Assembly (NCBI GenBank): GCA_018376445.1
Contig: JAHABL010000001.1
Coordinates: forward strand, 1-64,000
Origin: Mycobacteriales bacterium
GTDB taxonomy: Bacteria > Actinomycetota > Actinomycetes > Mycobacteriales > Mycobacteriaceae
Direction: 5' to 3'
Length of the DNA stretch: 64,000 bases
A model generated the notes under the pieces. It was not told the DNA's origin. It was given only the letters and a program-made list of their open reading frames with translations, and ran no database searches. Position numbers and translations under genes: made by a program. Of the stretch, positions 1-8,335 are shown piece after piece; the first letter of the stretch is position 1, and each line of letters opens with the position of its first letter.

Positions 1-264
1 GGGCTGTAGTCGGGGGGGGGAGGAGGAGGGGGGCGGCCGCTCTTGTGGTGTGTATGCGGTGTTCATTCGGATTCTCGGCAGTGCATTCAGACTGGCTGTC
101 GAGCCTGCCTCTGGGAAGAGGTCCAGGTTTTTACTGAGATGTGGAATTTTTCCGCATGTTCGCACCCCAGAGCAGTGATCTTTTACTAGTGTTACGTGTA
201 TTACTTATGTGACTAATGTTGTTCCCGCACGCAGCGATGGAATTTTTCACAGAAGGGTGATGAC
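1..264. other. upstream non-coding region of the first lipase
   Basis: No gene is visible. The first 40 bases are G-rich, with a run of nine G at 12-20 followed by AGG/GGA repeats. An AT-rich part from about 180 to 230 probably holds the promoter of the lipase. A Shine-Dalgarno AGAAGGG (250-256) precedes the ATG at 265. The G-run could be real low-complexity DNA or an error-prone homopolymer. Confidence 0.5.
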
Positions 265-1701
265 ATGTCCCAGCCGCGTAGGCGTATCAGTAAGACCGTC
301 CTCTCGCTGACCCTCACCGCTACCATGGCCGCCGGACTTGGCTACGGGGTAGCCGGGGCGAGCAACTTTGACGTTGCCAAAAAACCACTCGACCTCGGAA
401 ACCCCGAAATTGGGATGACCATTGAACGATCCCAATCCATCGCCCATCAGCTTCGCCCAGTACCGCTCAAGCTGAAACTTAAGAAAGGGCCCCGCCCGGC
501 AATGCCGAAGTGGATTGCCAGCACTCTAGATGATGATCCCTTTATGAAGGACGACGCCTGGCGCTACGTCCGCAAGGGTTACAAGCAGGGCCAGGTTATC
601 CGTAAGCGGGAGTCCGTATGGTCCAAGGCCTACTTCCCGGGCTCACGCGCGATCCAATACGCGTTCGTCTCGTACGATTCCCGCGGCTATCCGATGACGG
701 CCACCGCCACCCTGGTGGTGCCACCGCATGCCAAGGAAAACGCCGGCATCGTGCAGTGGAACCAGTTCATCAACTCCTCTGGACCGAAGTGCAAAGTCAC
801 CACGCAGCTCAACCAGCCGGACTCCTGGGGTATCGTTAACAGCCCAATCCAGATCATGGCCGCCCTTCTCATTATGGGGCACCCAGTGCTCTTCACAGAT
901 GCCGAAGGGCCGCGCAACTCCTACGCCATCAACCGCCTAGCCTCCCATGTGCTGCTGGACTCCATGCGGATGGTCCACAAGCAAAAAGACTTCCCGCTGC
1001 GCAAATCCCACTTTGTCTCCATGGGTGTCTCCCACGGTGGTCTCCAGACCGGCTATGCGGCAGCCGAACAGCCCTACTATGCCCCCGACTTGAACCCCTA
1101 CATCGAGCAATTCATCATCAACGAAGGTGCTCCAGACTTCATCAAACTGGCCCACAGCTTTGGCCTCTACGGAGACCTCTCGAAGGTGCCCAGTATGTGG
1201 GGTGGGTTCCTGGTGAGCTTCCTTATCGGTGCGATCCGCGAATACGGCGATATGATCCCGAACGTGGAGCAGTGGCTCACTCCCTACGGCAAGACCCTGA
1301 TTCAGACCAGCCGAAACCTGTGCATGCCGTTCTCTACGGTAGCCGGCGGCGGCGGACTGCTGAAGTACATGGTGAAGGATGGCTTCTTCAAGTCCCAGAC
1401 CTTCAAATCCATGATGCAGATCGCGAAGGACTCGTCCTCCTTCTACTACCCGGGCGTCCCGAAGGCGCCAACCCTCATCATTCACGGCACCACAGACGAA
1501 ATCCTCTTCCAAGCGGACCAGGACAAAGCCCTGTGGCAACGTTACTGTAAGGCTGGGACCAACACCGTCTATCAGCAGGTACCGCTGGGAACGCACTTCA
1601 CCACTCCGGTCGTCTCAGCCCCGCGCATGGTCGTCCAAACCCTGCTGTCGCTCAATGGTATTCGGCAGGTCCCGTCTTGCGAGATGCCGATGATCCTCTA
1701 G
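265..1701 (+). CDS. secreted LIP-family lipase (alpha/beta hydrolase)
   Basis: Probably an exported triacylglycerol lipase of the fungal/actinobacterial secretory lipase (LIP) family. The 478-residue protein begins with a basic stretch and a hydrophobic signal segment (about residues 10-32). The catalytic serine is likely Ser256 in GVSHGG, with Asp411 in the HGTTDE motif and His444 in GTHFT, the family order Ser-Asp-His. A conserved N-terminal cap region (about 60-200) precedes the nucleophile. The ATG at 265 is supported by AGAAGGG 9 nt upstream. It stands alone, convergent with fba, and is separated from it by a strong palindromic terminator. The family call rests on the motifs and their order; the substrate is inferred. 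Confidence 0.85.
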   Translation: MSQPRRRISKTVLSLTLTATMAAGLGYGVAGASNFDVAKKPLDLGNPEIGMTIERSQSIAHQLRPVPLKLKLKKGPRPAMPKWIASTLDDDPFMKDDAWRYVRKGYKQGQVIRKRESVWSKAYFPGSRAIQYAFVSYDSRGYPMTATATLVVPPHAKENAGIVQWNQFINSSGPKCKVTTQLNQPDSWGIVNSPIQIMAALLIMGHPVLFTDAEGPRNSYAINRLASHVLLDSMRMVHKQKDFPLRKSHFVSMGVSHGGLQTGYAAAEQPYYAPDLNPYIEQFIINEGAPDFIKLAHSFGLYGDLSKVPSMWGGFLVSFLIGAIREYGDMIPNVEQWLTPYGKTLIQTSRNLCMPFSTVAGGGGLLKYMVKDGFFKSQTFKSMMQIAKDSSSFYYPGVPKAPTLIIHGTTDEILFQADQDKALWQRYCKAGTNTVYQQVPLGTHFTTPVVSAPRMVVQTLLSLNGIRQVPSCEMPMIL

Positions 1702-1739
1702 CAGATCACCACACTGCTAGCGTGCAGTGCGCAAGAAAC

Positions 1740-1788
1740 AACGAGTGAGTGCTCCGTCCGAGTGTTTGGGACGGGGCACTCACTCGTT
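1740..1788. terminator. bidirectional hairpin between lipase and fba
   Basis: A 20-bp stem (1740-1759 with 1769-1788, one G-T wobble) and a 9-nt loop lie between two convergent genes. There is no long T tail, so it may serve both strands or act as a 3'-end stabiliser. Confidence 0.7.
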
Positions 1789-1862
1789 TATGTGCGGTAA
1801 TAGCGCGGGGGTAGAAAACGGCCACGGCGCAGAACTGCTGCCGTGACCGTTACCGTCAGGTG

Positions 1863-2897
1863 CTACTTGAGGATGCTCTTGCCGACGGAGTGGAGGTCCT
1901 GGCAGGCTTCCACAACGCGCTCGGACATGGCAATTTCAGCCTTCTTGAGATAGGAGCGGGGGTCGTACACAGCCTTGCTTCCGACCTCACCATCAACCTT
2001 GAGAACGCCGTCATAGTTGGAGAACATGTGGCCTGCAATGCAGCGGGTGTAGGCGTACTGGGTGTCGGTGTCGACGTTCATCTTCACGACGCCGTAGCCG
2101 AGGGCCTCTTCGATCTTTTCCTTCTCGGAGCCCGAGCCACCGTGGAAAACAAAGTTGAAGAACTTGCTGTCGGCGGGAAGGCCGAGCTTCTCTGCAGCGA
2201 CCTTCTGGCCGGCATTCAGTACCTCGGGCTTCAGCACAACGTTGCCTGGCTTGTATACGCCGTGGACGTTGCCGAAGGTGGCAGCCAGCAGGTAGGGAGC
2301 CTCGGAGCCGTCACCGAGGGTGTCGATGACCATGGCGAAGTCGTCTTCGTCGGTGTACAGCTTGGCACCGTGAGCAGCCTTCACGCCGTCCTCTTCGCCG
2401 CCCACAACACCGATCTCGATCTCGAGAAGCTGGTGGTTAGCGGTGGTCTGGGCGTAGAGTTCCTTAGCGATCTCCATATTCTCGGGCATAGGGACGGCGG
2501 AACCGTCCCACATGTGGGACTGGAACAGCGGATCCTCGCCACGCTTAACGCGCTCTGCAGAGACAGCCAGCAGCGGACGAACGAACTCATCGAGAGCGTT
2601 CTTGGGGCAGTGGTCGGTGTGGAGGGCGACGGTAACGCCGTAGTACTTGGCCATGCGGGTGACGTACTCCGCCAGAGCCACAGCGCCAGCTTCCATATTC
2701 TGAACGTTCACACCGGAGCCGAACTTGGCACCGCCGGTAGTGAACTGGATGATGCCGTCGGACTCAGCATCCGCAAAGCCCTTCAGGGTGGCGTTGATGG
2801 TCTCTGTGGAGGTGCAGTTGATGGCCGGAAAAGCGTAGCCGCCTTCCTTTGCCTTCTTCAGCATCTCGGCATAAGACTCGGGATTTGCAATAGCCAT
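1863..2897 (-). CDS. fba: class II fructose-bisphosphate aldolase
   Basis: Cleaves fructose 1,6-bisphosphate to dihydroxyacetone phosphate and glyceraldehyde 3-phosphate in glycolysis, and works in reverse in gluconeogenesis; cytoplasmic, zinc dependent. The 344-residue protein is the normal size for class IIA enzymes. The LHTDHCPKN motif (about 92-100) carries the catalytic Asp and a zinc His, and the later HGGSGS loop binds substrate phosphate. The ATG at 2897 has a GAAGGAA Shine-Dalgarno on the minus strand. It is transcribed alone, divergently from dedA. Confidence 0.97.
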   Translation of the reverse strand: MAIANPESYAEMLKKAKEGGYAFPAINCTSTETINATLKGFADAESDGIIQFTTGGAKFGSGVNVQNMEAGAVALAEYVTRMAKYYGVTVALHTDHCPKNALDEFVRPLLAVSAERVKRGEDPLFQSHMWDGSAVPMPENMEIAKELYAQTTANHQLLEIEIGVVGGEEDGVKAAHGAKLYTDEDDFAMVIDTLGDGSEAPYLLAATFGNVHGVYKPGNVVLKPEVLNAGQKVAAEKLGLPADSKFFNFVFHGGSGSEKEKIEEALGYGVVKMNVDTDTQYAYTRCIAGHMFSNYDGVLKVDGEVGSKAVYDPRSYLKKAEIAMSERVVEACQDLHSVGKSILK

Positions 2898-3232
2898 ATA
2901 GGTTTCCTTCGCAGAAATAGGGGTTTTCGAAGTGCGTAGGCGCGAAAACTGTCTGCGAGTCGCGCCATTTCTTCACATCACCTGGCGTACCGGAACGTAC
3001 TGGAGGCCTCCTATTGGAGATGTGTCAGCCGTCACCTAATACGGGTTCACTTACTATTATGCACCTTTATGCGGCGAAGGGAAGGTGAAAAAGTGCTGCT
3101 CTGAACCGATTCATGCTGCGATAAAGGCAGAATTTAGGATATCCATAGAAAAAGCCACCATTAGGGGTAACACGCCGCCTTCACCACCCCTTCAACAAGC
3201 GGAAATAGACATTTCTCACATATACTGGCCAA
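2898..3232. other. divergent fba/dedA intergenic region
   Basis: 335 bp without a gene. It must hold the fba promoter (minus strand) and the dedA promoter at its right end. AT-rich stretches occur near 3030-3080 and 3120-3170. I see no convincing operator or hairpin. Confidence 0.5.
3221..3226 (+). promoter_or_regulatory. -10 box of leaderless dedA
   Basis: TATACT ends exactly 6 nt before the GTG at 3233, placing transcription start at or next to the start codon. No Shine-Dalgarno is present, so this site decides the start. Confidence 0.55.
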
Positions 3233-4129
3233 GTGATCACTATTACATCCCTGGCAGCAGCCCACGCGACCGTGTCTACCACCCTCGCCCTCGGCCCGCA
3301 ATGGCTCGACCCCACCTACCTCTTGGGTAGCGACGGGCCCTTCGGAGCCTTTGTGCTGCCAGGAATGTTGCTCATCATTTTCATCGAAACCGGTCTGCTC
3401 TTCCCGCTGCTCCCCGGCGACTCCCTCCTCTTCACCGCCGGCTTCCTCTCCATCCAGCCCAATGGTTTCGCCCCCATCTGGCTGGTCTGCCTCTCCGCCT
3501 GGATCGTGGCAGTTCTGGGCGACCAATGCGCCTACTGGATCGGCCGCAAAGGTGGGTCAGTACTCCGCCAGCGCAAGGACAACGCCGTCTTCAAGAAAGA
3601 ACACCTCGTCCAGGCACACCTCTTCTTTGAAAAATACGGCGCCGTCACCGTCATCATCTGCCGCTTCGTCCCCATCGTGCGCACCTACGCACCGGTCGTC
3701 GCCGGCATGTCCGGTTTCCGCTACCGTGTCTTCCTCCCCTTCGACATTCTCGGCGGCCTACTCTGGGGCTGTGGCGTCACTCTCCTCGGTGCTGCCCTCG
3801 GCAACTTCAGCTTCGTCCAGAACAATATCGAACTGCTCTTCCTCCTCGTCATCTTCCTGTCCCTCCTGCCCGCCATCTTTACTGCCATCAAGGGAGTTGT
3901 TGACGCCCGCAAGAGCGACCTCCCCGAATCCATCGATCCAGAAGATGCCGCCGACCACATCCTCGCCGGAACCCCCGACGAAAAGAACGCTGACGTCCGC
4001 AAGCGTCTCGTCGCCGCCTTCCAGACTGAACAAAACCACGAAGGTCGCGAAGCCGCCGCCATTAAGGAACAGGTCTGCTCCGAGATCCTGGACTTCTCTC
4101 GTAAGGAGGACGCAAAGGCGTATGCGTAA
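3233..4129 (+). CDS. DedA-family (SNARE-associated/VTT) membrane protein
   Basis: An integral membrane protein of the DedA superfamily, whose members act in membrane lipid flipping, envelope homeostasis and proton-dependent processes. The 298 residues contain several hydrophobic segments, the GDQCAYWIGRKGG stretch, and the diagnostic basic motif RFVPIVRTYAPVVAGM in the second half. A charged, probably cytoplasmic tail of about 70 residues follows. The start is GTG with no Shine-Dalgarno but a -10 box 6 nt upstream. Its last 8 nt overlap the FUSC gene, so the two are translationally coupled. Confidence 0.88.
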   Translation: MITITSLAAAHATVSTTLALGPQWLDPTYLLGSDGPFGAFVLPGMLLIIFIETGLLFPLLPGDSLLFTAGFLSIQPNGFAPIWLVCLSAWIVAVLGDQCAYWIGRKGGSVLRQRKDNAVFKKEHLVQAHLFFEKYGAVTVIICRFVPIVRTYAPVVAGMSGFRYRVFLPFDILGGLLWGCGVTLLGAALGNFSFVQNNIELLFLLVIFLSLLPAIFTAIKGVVDARKSDLPESIDPEDAADHILAGTPDEKNADVRKRLVAAFQTEQNHEGREAAAIKEQVCSEILDFSRKEDAKAYA

Positions 4130-5261
4130 TTGGGTCAAGGCCCGAGCCCGCACGTTCACGGACAGCATTAACCGGAGGCTGCGCCGCGTCTACCACAGCA
4201 TCATCCCCATCACGCAGGCTGCCATCGCCGCCTCCCTCGCATGGTGGGCTGCCACCCTTATCTTCCCCGGCACGAAACCCTTCTTCGCCCCCATCTCCGC
4301 CATCATTGCCCTCGCCCCCGTCCCAGGGCGCCGCGTCAAACGCTCCTTCGAGATCGGTGCCGGCACCATCGCCGGCGTCCTCATCGGCGAACTCATCATC
4401 GCCCGCATCGGCTCCGGCGTCTGGCAAATTGGCTTTGTCGTCTTCCTCGCGATGGTCATCGCCCTCTTCCTAGGTTCCGGCATGCTCGTCTCCGTCCAAG
4501 CCGCCTCCTCCGCCATCCTCATCGCCACCCTCATCCCCGTCCACGGGCCAGGGGGCCTCCAACGCGTCTGGCACGCCATCATCGGTACCGTCATCGGTAT
4601 TGTCATCATGGCACTCATCCCCGCCAACCCCGTCCGGGATATTCGCCGTCGCCTCGCCTCCATCGTGCAGATCGAACGGGAAATCCTCGGCGACATCGCC
4701 TCCGGCCTCCGCACCCGCAACCCCGAACTCGTCACCAAGGCACTGGTCCGTATCCGCTCCACCCAGCCCGCCCTCAACGACATCCGCGACACCCTCTACA
4801 ACGGAGCCGAAGTGGTCCGGGTCTCCCCGCTACTGTGGTACGCCCGCAAAGACCTAAAAAAGTGGGAAAAACTCCTTGACCCACTCGACAACGCCATCCG
4901 CAACACTCGCGTGCTGGCCCGTCGCGCCGTCGTCATTCTGGACGATGACGTACCCCTCGACGTCCGCATTCCCGACTCTATTTCCCTCATGAGTGAAGCC
5001 ACTGGCGTCGTCCACTCCATGCTCTCCGAAAGCGACAACCGGCACGCCACCGAACAGGAAGCAGCCCGCGCCATCATCTCCGTGGCAGTGCGCACCACCT
5101 TCCAACTGGATCCCAACGACCGCTCCGGCATGCACGGACCCGTCATCCATGCACAAATCCGCTCCACCCTCATCGATTTGCTGCAGGTGTGCGGCATGAG
5201 CCGGGAAGAAGCCGTGAATTCTGTCCCCGCTATTGGCAGCCCCGGCTACCACCCGGCCTAA
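4122..5261 (+). CDS. FUSC-family aromatic acid exporter-like membrane protein
   Basis: A FUSC (fusaric acid resistance-like) family membrane protein of 379 residues. The N-terminal half has about six short hydrophobic segments (roughly 25-175) and the C-terminal half is a cytoplasmic helical domain. Mycobacterial relatives are annotated as aromatic acid exporter family proteins; the substrate is unknown. The open frame extends far upstream, but that part is the shadow of dedA. The true start is the ATG at 4122, preceded by AAGGAGGA (4103-4110) and overlapping the dedA stop by 8 nt. Co-transcription with dedA suggests a shared envelope role. Confidence 0.8.
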   Translation: MRNWVKARARTFTDSINRRLRRVYHSIIPITQAAIAASLAWWAATLIFPGTKPFFAPISAIIALAPVPGRRVKRSFEIGAGTIAGVLIGELIIARIGSGVWQIGFVVFLAMVIALFLGSGMLVSVQAASSAILIATLIPVHGPGGLQRVWHAIIGTVIGIVIMALIPANPVRDIRRRLASIVQIEREILGDIASGLRTRNPELVTKALVRIRSTQPALNDIRDTLYNGAEVVRVSPLLWYARKDLKKWEKLLDPLDNAIRNTRVLARRAVVILDDDVPLDVRIPDSISLMSEATGVVHSMLSESDNRHATEQEAARAIISVAVRTTFQLDPNDRSGMHGPVIHAQIRSTLIDLLQVCGMSREEAVNSVPAIGSPGYHPA

Positions 5262-5311
5262 CTGTAAAAAATATTTTCTCTCTCGCCCAGTTAAGCGGTA
5301 GAATTAGGTAA

Positions 5312-5339
5312 CGGGTCTGCAGGGTAGGCCCGGGTTTTT
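5312..5339 (+). terminator. candidate terminator or purA leader attenuator
   Basis: Stem CGGGTC (5312-5317) with GGCCCG (5327-5332, one wobble), followed by GGTTTTT. It lies 50 nt after FUSC and 108 nt before purA, so it may end the dedA-FUSC transcript or attenuate purA. The stem is short. Confidence 0.4.
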
Positions 5340-5446
5340 CATTTTGTGCCCACATTGCCCCTATGCCACCACTGTCCGGAAAGGCCGACAGCATAGGCCG
5401 CGCGATGCACCACCCCTGCCGGCTCGGTGAAAGAAAGAACGAGAAT

Positions 5447-6748
5447 ATGGCAGCGATCGTCATCAACGGAGCCCAGTGGGGCGACGAAGGCAAAGGTAAG
5501 GCCACCGACATTCTGGGCGGCCACGTCGACTTCGTCTGCAAGCCCAATGGAGGTAATAACGCCGGTCACACCGTCGTCGTCAACGGTGAAAAATACGAGC
5601 TGAAACTGCTCCCCGCCGGTATCCTCACCCCCAACGTCACTCCGGTGATCGGCAACGGTGTCGTCGTCAACCTGGAAGCCCTCTTCCAGGAAATTGATGG
5701 CCTCGAGTCGCGTGGCGCAGACTGCTCCCGTCTCCGCATCAGCTCCAACGCCCACCTCGTTGGCCCCTACCACCAGACCATCGACAAAGTCACCGAACGT
5801 TTCCTCGGCAAGCGCGCCATCGGCACCACCGGCCGCGGTATCGGCCCCTGCTACGCCGACAAAGTCAACCGCATCGGCATCCGCGTCCAGGATCTCTTTG
5901 ACGAATCCATCCTCCGCCAGAAGGTGGAAGGCACCCTGCGTTCCAAGAACGAACTGCTGGTGAAGCTCTACAACCGTCCCGCCTTCGAGGTGGACGAAAT
6001 GGTGGACTACTTCCTGCGGTACCGCGATCGCATCGCCCCCATGGTCTGTGACACCAGCCTCCTCCTCAACCAGGCTCTTGACGAAGGCAAGTCCGTCCTC
6101 ATGGAAGGCGGCCAGGCCACCATGCTGGACGTCGACCACGGCACCTACCCCTTCGTCACCTCCTCCAACCCCTCCGCCGGTGGCGCCTGCGTCGGCTCCG
6201 GCATCGGTCCCACCCGCATCACCCACGCTGTCGGCATCATTAAGGCCTACACCACCCGCGTAGGTGCCGGCCCGTTCCCCACCGAACTCTTCGACGAGTC
6301 CGGCGAATACCTGCGGGAAACCGGCCACGAATACGGCGTCGTTACCAAGCGTCCGCGCCGCTGCGGCTGGTTCGACGGTGTGGTTGCCGAATACGCCACC
6401 CGCATTAACGGCTTCACCGACATGTTCGTCACCAAGCTGGACGTCCTCACCGGTATCAAGGAAATCCCGGTGTGTGTCGCCTACGAGGTGGACGGCAAGC
6501 GTTTCGACCACATGCCGGAGAGCCAGAGTGACTTCCACCATGCCAAGCCCATTTACGAGATGCTGCCCGGCTGGACTGAAGACATCACCGGCGCCCGCAC
6601 CTTCGACGAGCTGCCCGAGAACGCCCAGAAGTACATGAAGCGTCTGGAAGAGCTCTGCGGCACCCGCGTCTCCTACATTGGTGTCGGCCCGGGTCGTGAC
6701 GAGAACGTCGTCATCAACGACCTCGTCGCCGAAATTAAGGGCTGCTAA
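5447..6748 (+). CDS. purA: adenylosuccinate synthetase
   Basis: Catalyses GTP-dependent joining of IMP and aspartate to adenylosuccinate, the first committed step to AMP; cytoplasmic. The protein starts [18 protein letters not shown], with the GDEGKGK phosphate-binding loop at residues 12-18. [14 protein letters not shown] and the C-terminal GTP-binding stretch ending near [11 protein letters not shown] are also present. At 433 residues it has the standard length. The frame is open upstream to 5363, but the family N-terminus and GAAAGAA upstream fix the ATG at 5447. Confidence 0.97.
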   Translation: MAAIVINGAQWGDEGKGKATDILGGHVDFVCKPNGGNNAGHTVVVNGEKYELKLLPAGILTPNVTPVIGNGVVVNLEALFQEIDGLESRGADCSRLRISSNAHLVGPYHQTIDKVTERFLGKRAIGTTGRGIGPCYADKVNRIGIRVQDLFDESILRQKVEGTLRSKNELLVKLYNRPAFEVDEMVDYFLRYRDRIAPMVCDTSLLLNQALDEGKSVLMEGGQATMLDVDHGTYPFVTSSNPSAGGACVGSGIGPTRITHAVGIIKAYTTRVGAGPFPTELFDESGEYLRETGHEYGVVTKRPRRCGWFDGVVAEYATRINGFTDMFVTKLDVLTGIKEIPVCVAYEVDGKRFDHMPESQSDFHHAKPIYEMLPGWTEDITGARTFDELPENAQKYMKRLEELCGTRVSYIGVGPGRDENVVINDLVAEIKGC

Positions 6749-6792
6749 GTCCTAGCATCCGACACTACACAACACGTCCCCCGCTCACGTGA

Positions 6793-6830
6793 CAGAACGG
6801 CCGGCTGGTACGAACCAGCCGGCCGTTCTG
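6793..6830. terminator. perfect 17-bp bidirectional hairpin after purA
   Basis: 6793-6809 pairs perfectly with 6814-6830 around a 4-nt loop (ACGA), between convergent purA and the symporter gene. It has no T tail; probably a shared terminator or 3'-end stabiliser. Confidence 0.75.
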
Positions 6831-6858
6831 CATCGGCAGGGCGACGATGTGGGTAAAG

Positions 6859-8286
6859 CTAATCCCAGCACTCCACATTGCGGGCCTGGGGGAGAGAATC
6901 GCGGTGGAAGACAGGATCCACCCCAGCATCTTTCTGCCGGTTGTAGTCCCGTAGCAACTCAATAGCCAAGCCGCCTAGCGGAATAATCGCCACCAGGTTA
7001 ATGGTCGCCATAATGCTCATAAAGATGTCCGCCAGTCCCCACACCAGCTCCAGGGCTGCCAGCGACCCCGCGAACACGCAGAGTACTACCAGCATACGGA
7101 ACGCCATCAGCACCTTCTTGGACTCGGTGACGAACTGGATGTTGCACTCCCCGTAGTAGTAGTTGCCAATAATGGAGCTGTAGGCCAGGAAGAACAGCAC
7201 TACCGCCAGTACCGGCATAGCCCAATCCCCCAACTGGTGGGCGAGGGCATGCTGGGTAGCCACCGCCCCGTCCCGCAGCCCATACTCGGGGTTACTGAGA
7301 AGGATGATGAACGCCGTCATCGAACAAATTATGAGCGTGTCGAAGTAGACGCCCAGTGTCTGGACGAAACCCTGCTTCACCGGGTGGGAGACCGCAGCTG
7401 TCGCTGAGGCGTTGGGGACGGAACCCATACCGGCTTCGTTGGAGAAGAGCCCGCGGCGAATGCCGATCATCATGGCGGTACCAATGCCGGCGCCGGCAAC
7501 CTGCTGCGCGCCGAATGCGCACTGGAAGATGAGGGAGATAACGCCGGGGATCTTGTCGTAGTTCACCACGCACACGAAGATGCCCAGTCCAAGGTACACC
7601 AGGGCCATAATGGGAACCAGCACTTGGGATACCGCGCTAATGCGCCAGATGCCACCAAAGATGACGGCGGCGGTGAGAGCCGCCACCACCAGTGCCAGCT
7701 CCAGGTTGACCCACTTCATGGTGGCAGGGTTGTCCACCAGCGGAGCGATGGCCTGCGAGGTGGTTTCAGTAATCGAGTTGGCCTGCACCATATTAAAGAC
7801 GAAGCCATAGGTGAAGGTGATGGCGACGACGAAAAGCAGCGCCAGCCATCGCCGCCCCAAACCGCGCTCAAGGTAGTAGGCTGGACCACCCCGAAAGGCC
7901 CCTGTCGCTTTATCTTTCACCTTATACAGCTGGCCGAGAGTCGATTCCACAAACGCTGTCGCCCCACCAATAATGGCCAGCAGCCACATCCAGAAGATTG
8001 CACCGGGCCCACCCAACGCGATGGCCACCGCCACCCCCACAATATTGCCGGTGCCCACGCGGCTCGCCGCGGAGACTGTGAAGGCGCGGAAGGCACTGAT
8101 GCCTTTCTTCCCGTCCGACGACGTTTCCGGCTGTTCCACTAGTGTGCGCATCATCTCGGGGAGGTGGCGGATCTGCACCACCATGGTGCGAATGGAGAAG
8201 TAGAGACCGGCTATAGTCAGCAGCGCCATCAGCACATAGCCGTAGGTGTTGTTGATGCTGCTCAGCAGCTCGGTGGTATTCGTCAT
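6859..8286 (-). CDS. sodium:alanine/glycine symporter (AGCS family), copy 1
   Basis: A secondary transporter importing alanine or glycine with Na+. The 475-residue protein has about ten hydrophobic segments. The AGCS signature region GTGNIVGVAVAIALGGPGAIFWMW occurs near residue 85 (quoted here only as a landmark in two parts: GTGNIVGVAVAIA and LGGPGAIFWMW), and an NEAGMGSVPNA motif lies in the middle. The minus-strand frame is open upstream to 8694, but that stretch is the shadow of the divergent paralogue. The ATG at 8286 is chosen because similarity begins there and a TAAACT -10 box lies 7 nt upstream. No Shine-Dalgarno is visible. It faces away from copy 2 across about 50 bp. Confidence 0.88.
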   Translation of the reverse strand: MTNTTELLSSINNTYGYVLMALLTIAGLYFSIRTMVVQIRHLPEMMRTLVEQPETSSDGKKGISAFRAFTVSAASRVGTGNIVGVAVAIALGGPGAIFWMWLLAIIGGATAFVESTLGQLYKVKDKATGAFRGGPAYYLERGLGRRWLALLFVVAITFTYGFVFNMVQANSITETTSQAIAPLVDNPATMKWVNLELALVVAALTAAVIFGGIWRISAVSQVLVPIMALVYLGLGIFVCVVNYDKIPGVISLIFQCAFGAQQVAGAGIGTAMMIGIRRGLFSNEAGMGSVPNASATAAVSHPVKQGFVQTLGVYFDTLIICSMTAFIILLSNPEYGLRDGAVATQHALAHQLGDWAMPVLAVVLFFLAYSSIIGNYYYGECNIQFVTESKKVLMAFRMLVVLCVFAGSLAALELVWGLADIFMSIMATINLVAIIPLGGLAIELLRDYNRQKDAGVDPVFHRDSLPQARNVECWD

Positions 8287-8293
8287 GGGCAAT

Positions 8294-8299
8294 AGTTTA
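8294..8299 (-). promoter_or_regulatory. -10 box of AGCS copy 1
   Basis: TAAACT on the minus strand, 7 nt before the ATG at 8286; suggests a leaderless mRNA. Confidence 0.45.
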
Positions 8300-8322
8300 G
8301 CGGGCGAGCAGGCTCCCAATGG

Positions 8323-8328
8323 TAGTGT
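8323..8328 (+). promoter_or_regulatory. -10 box of AGCS copy 2
   Basis: TAGTGT, 7 nt before the GTG at 8336; supports that start over the upstream in-frame ATG at 8285, which would overlap the divergent gene. Confidence 0.4.
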
Positions 8329-8335
8329 CTTTTCC

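Noticed and set aside
12..40. G-rich run at the window start as a G-quadruplex or repeat element
   Set aside because: Homopolymer G-runs are error-prone and there is no second copy or gene context to support a function.
1860..2939. Long plus-strand open frame across fba
   Set aside because: It is the reverse-frame shadow of the aldolase gene; its Val/Gly/Leu-rich sequence has no family motif.
3351..4121. Upstream part of the frame that contains the FUSC gene
   Set aside because: Ser/Pro-rich shadow of dedA in another frame; the FUSC start at 4122 has a strong ribosome site.
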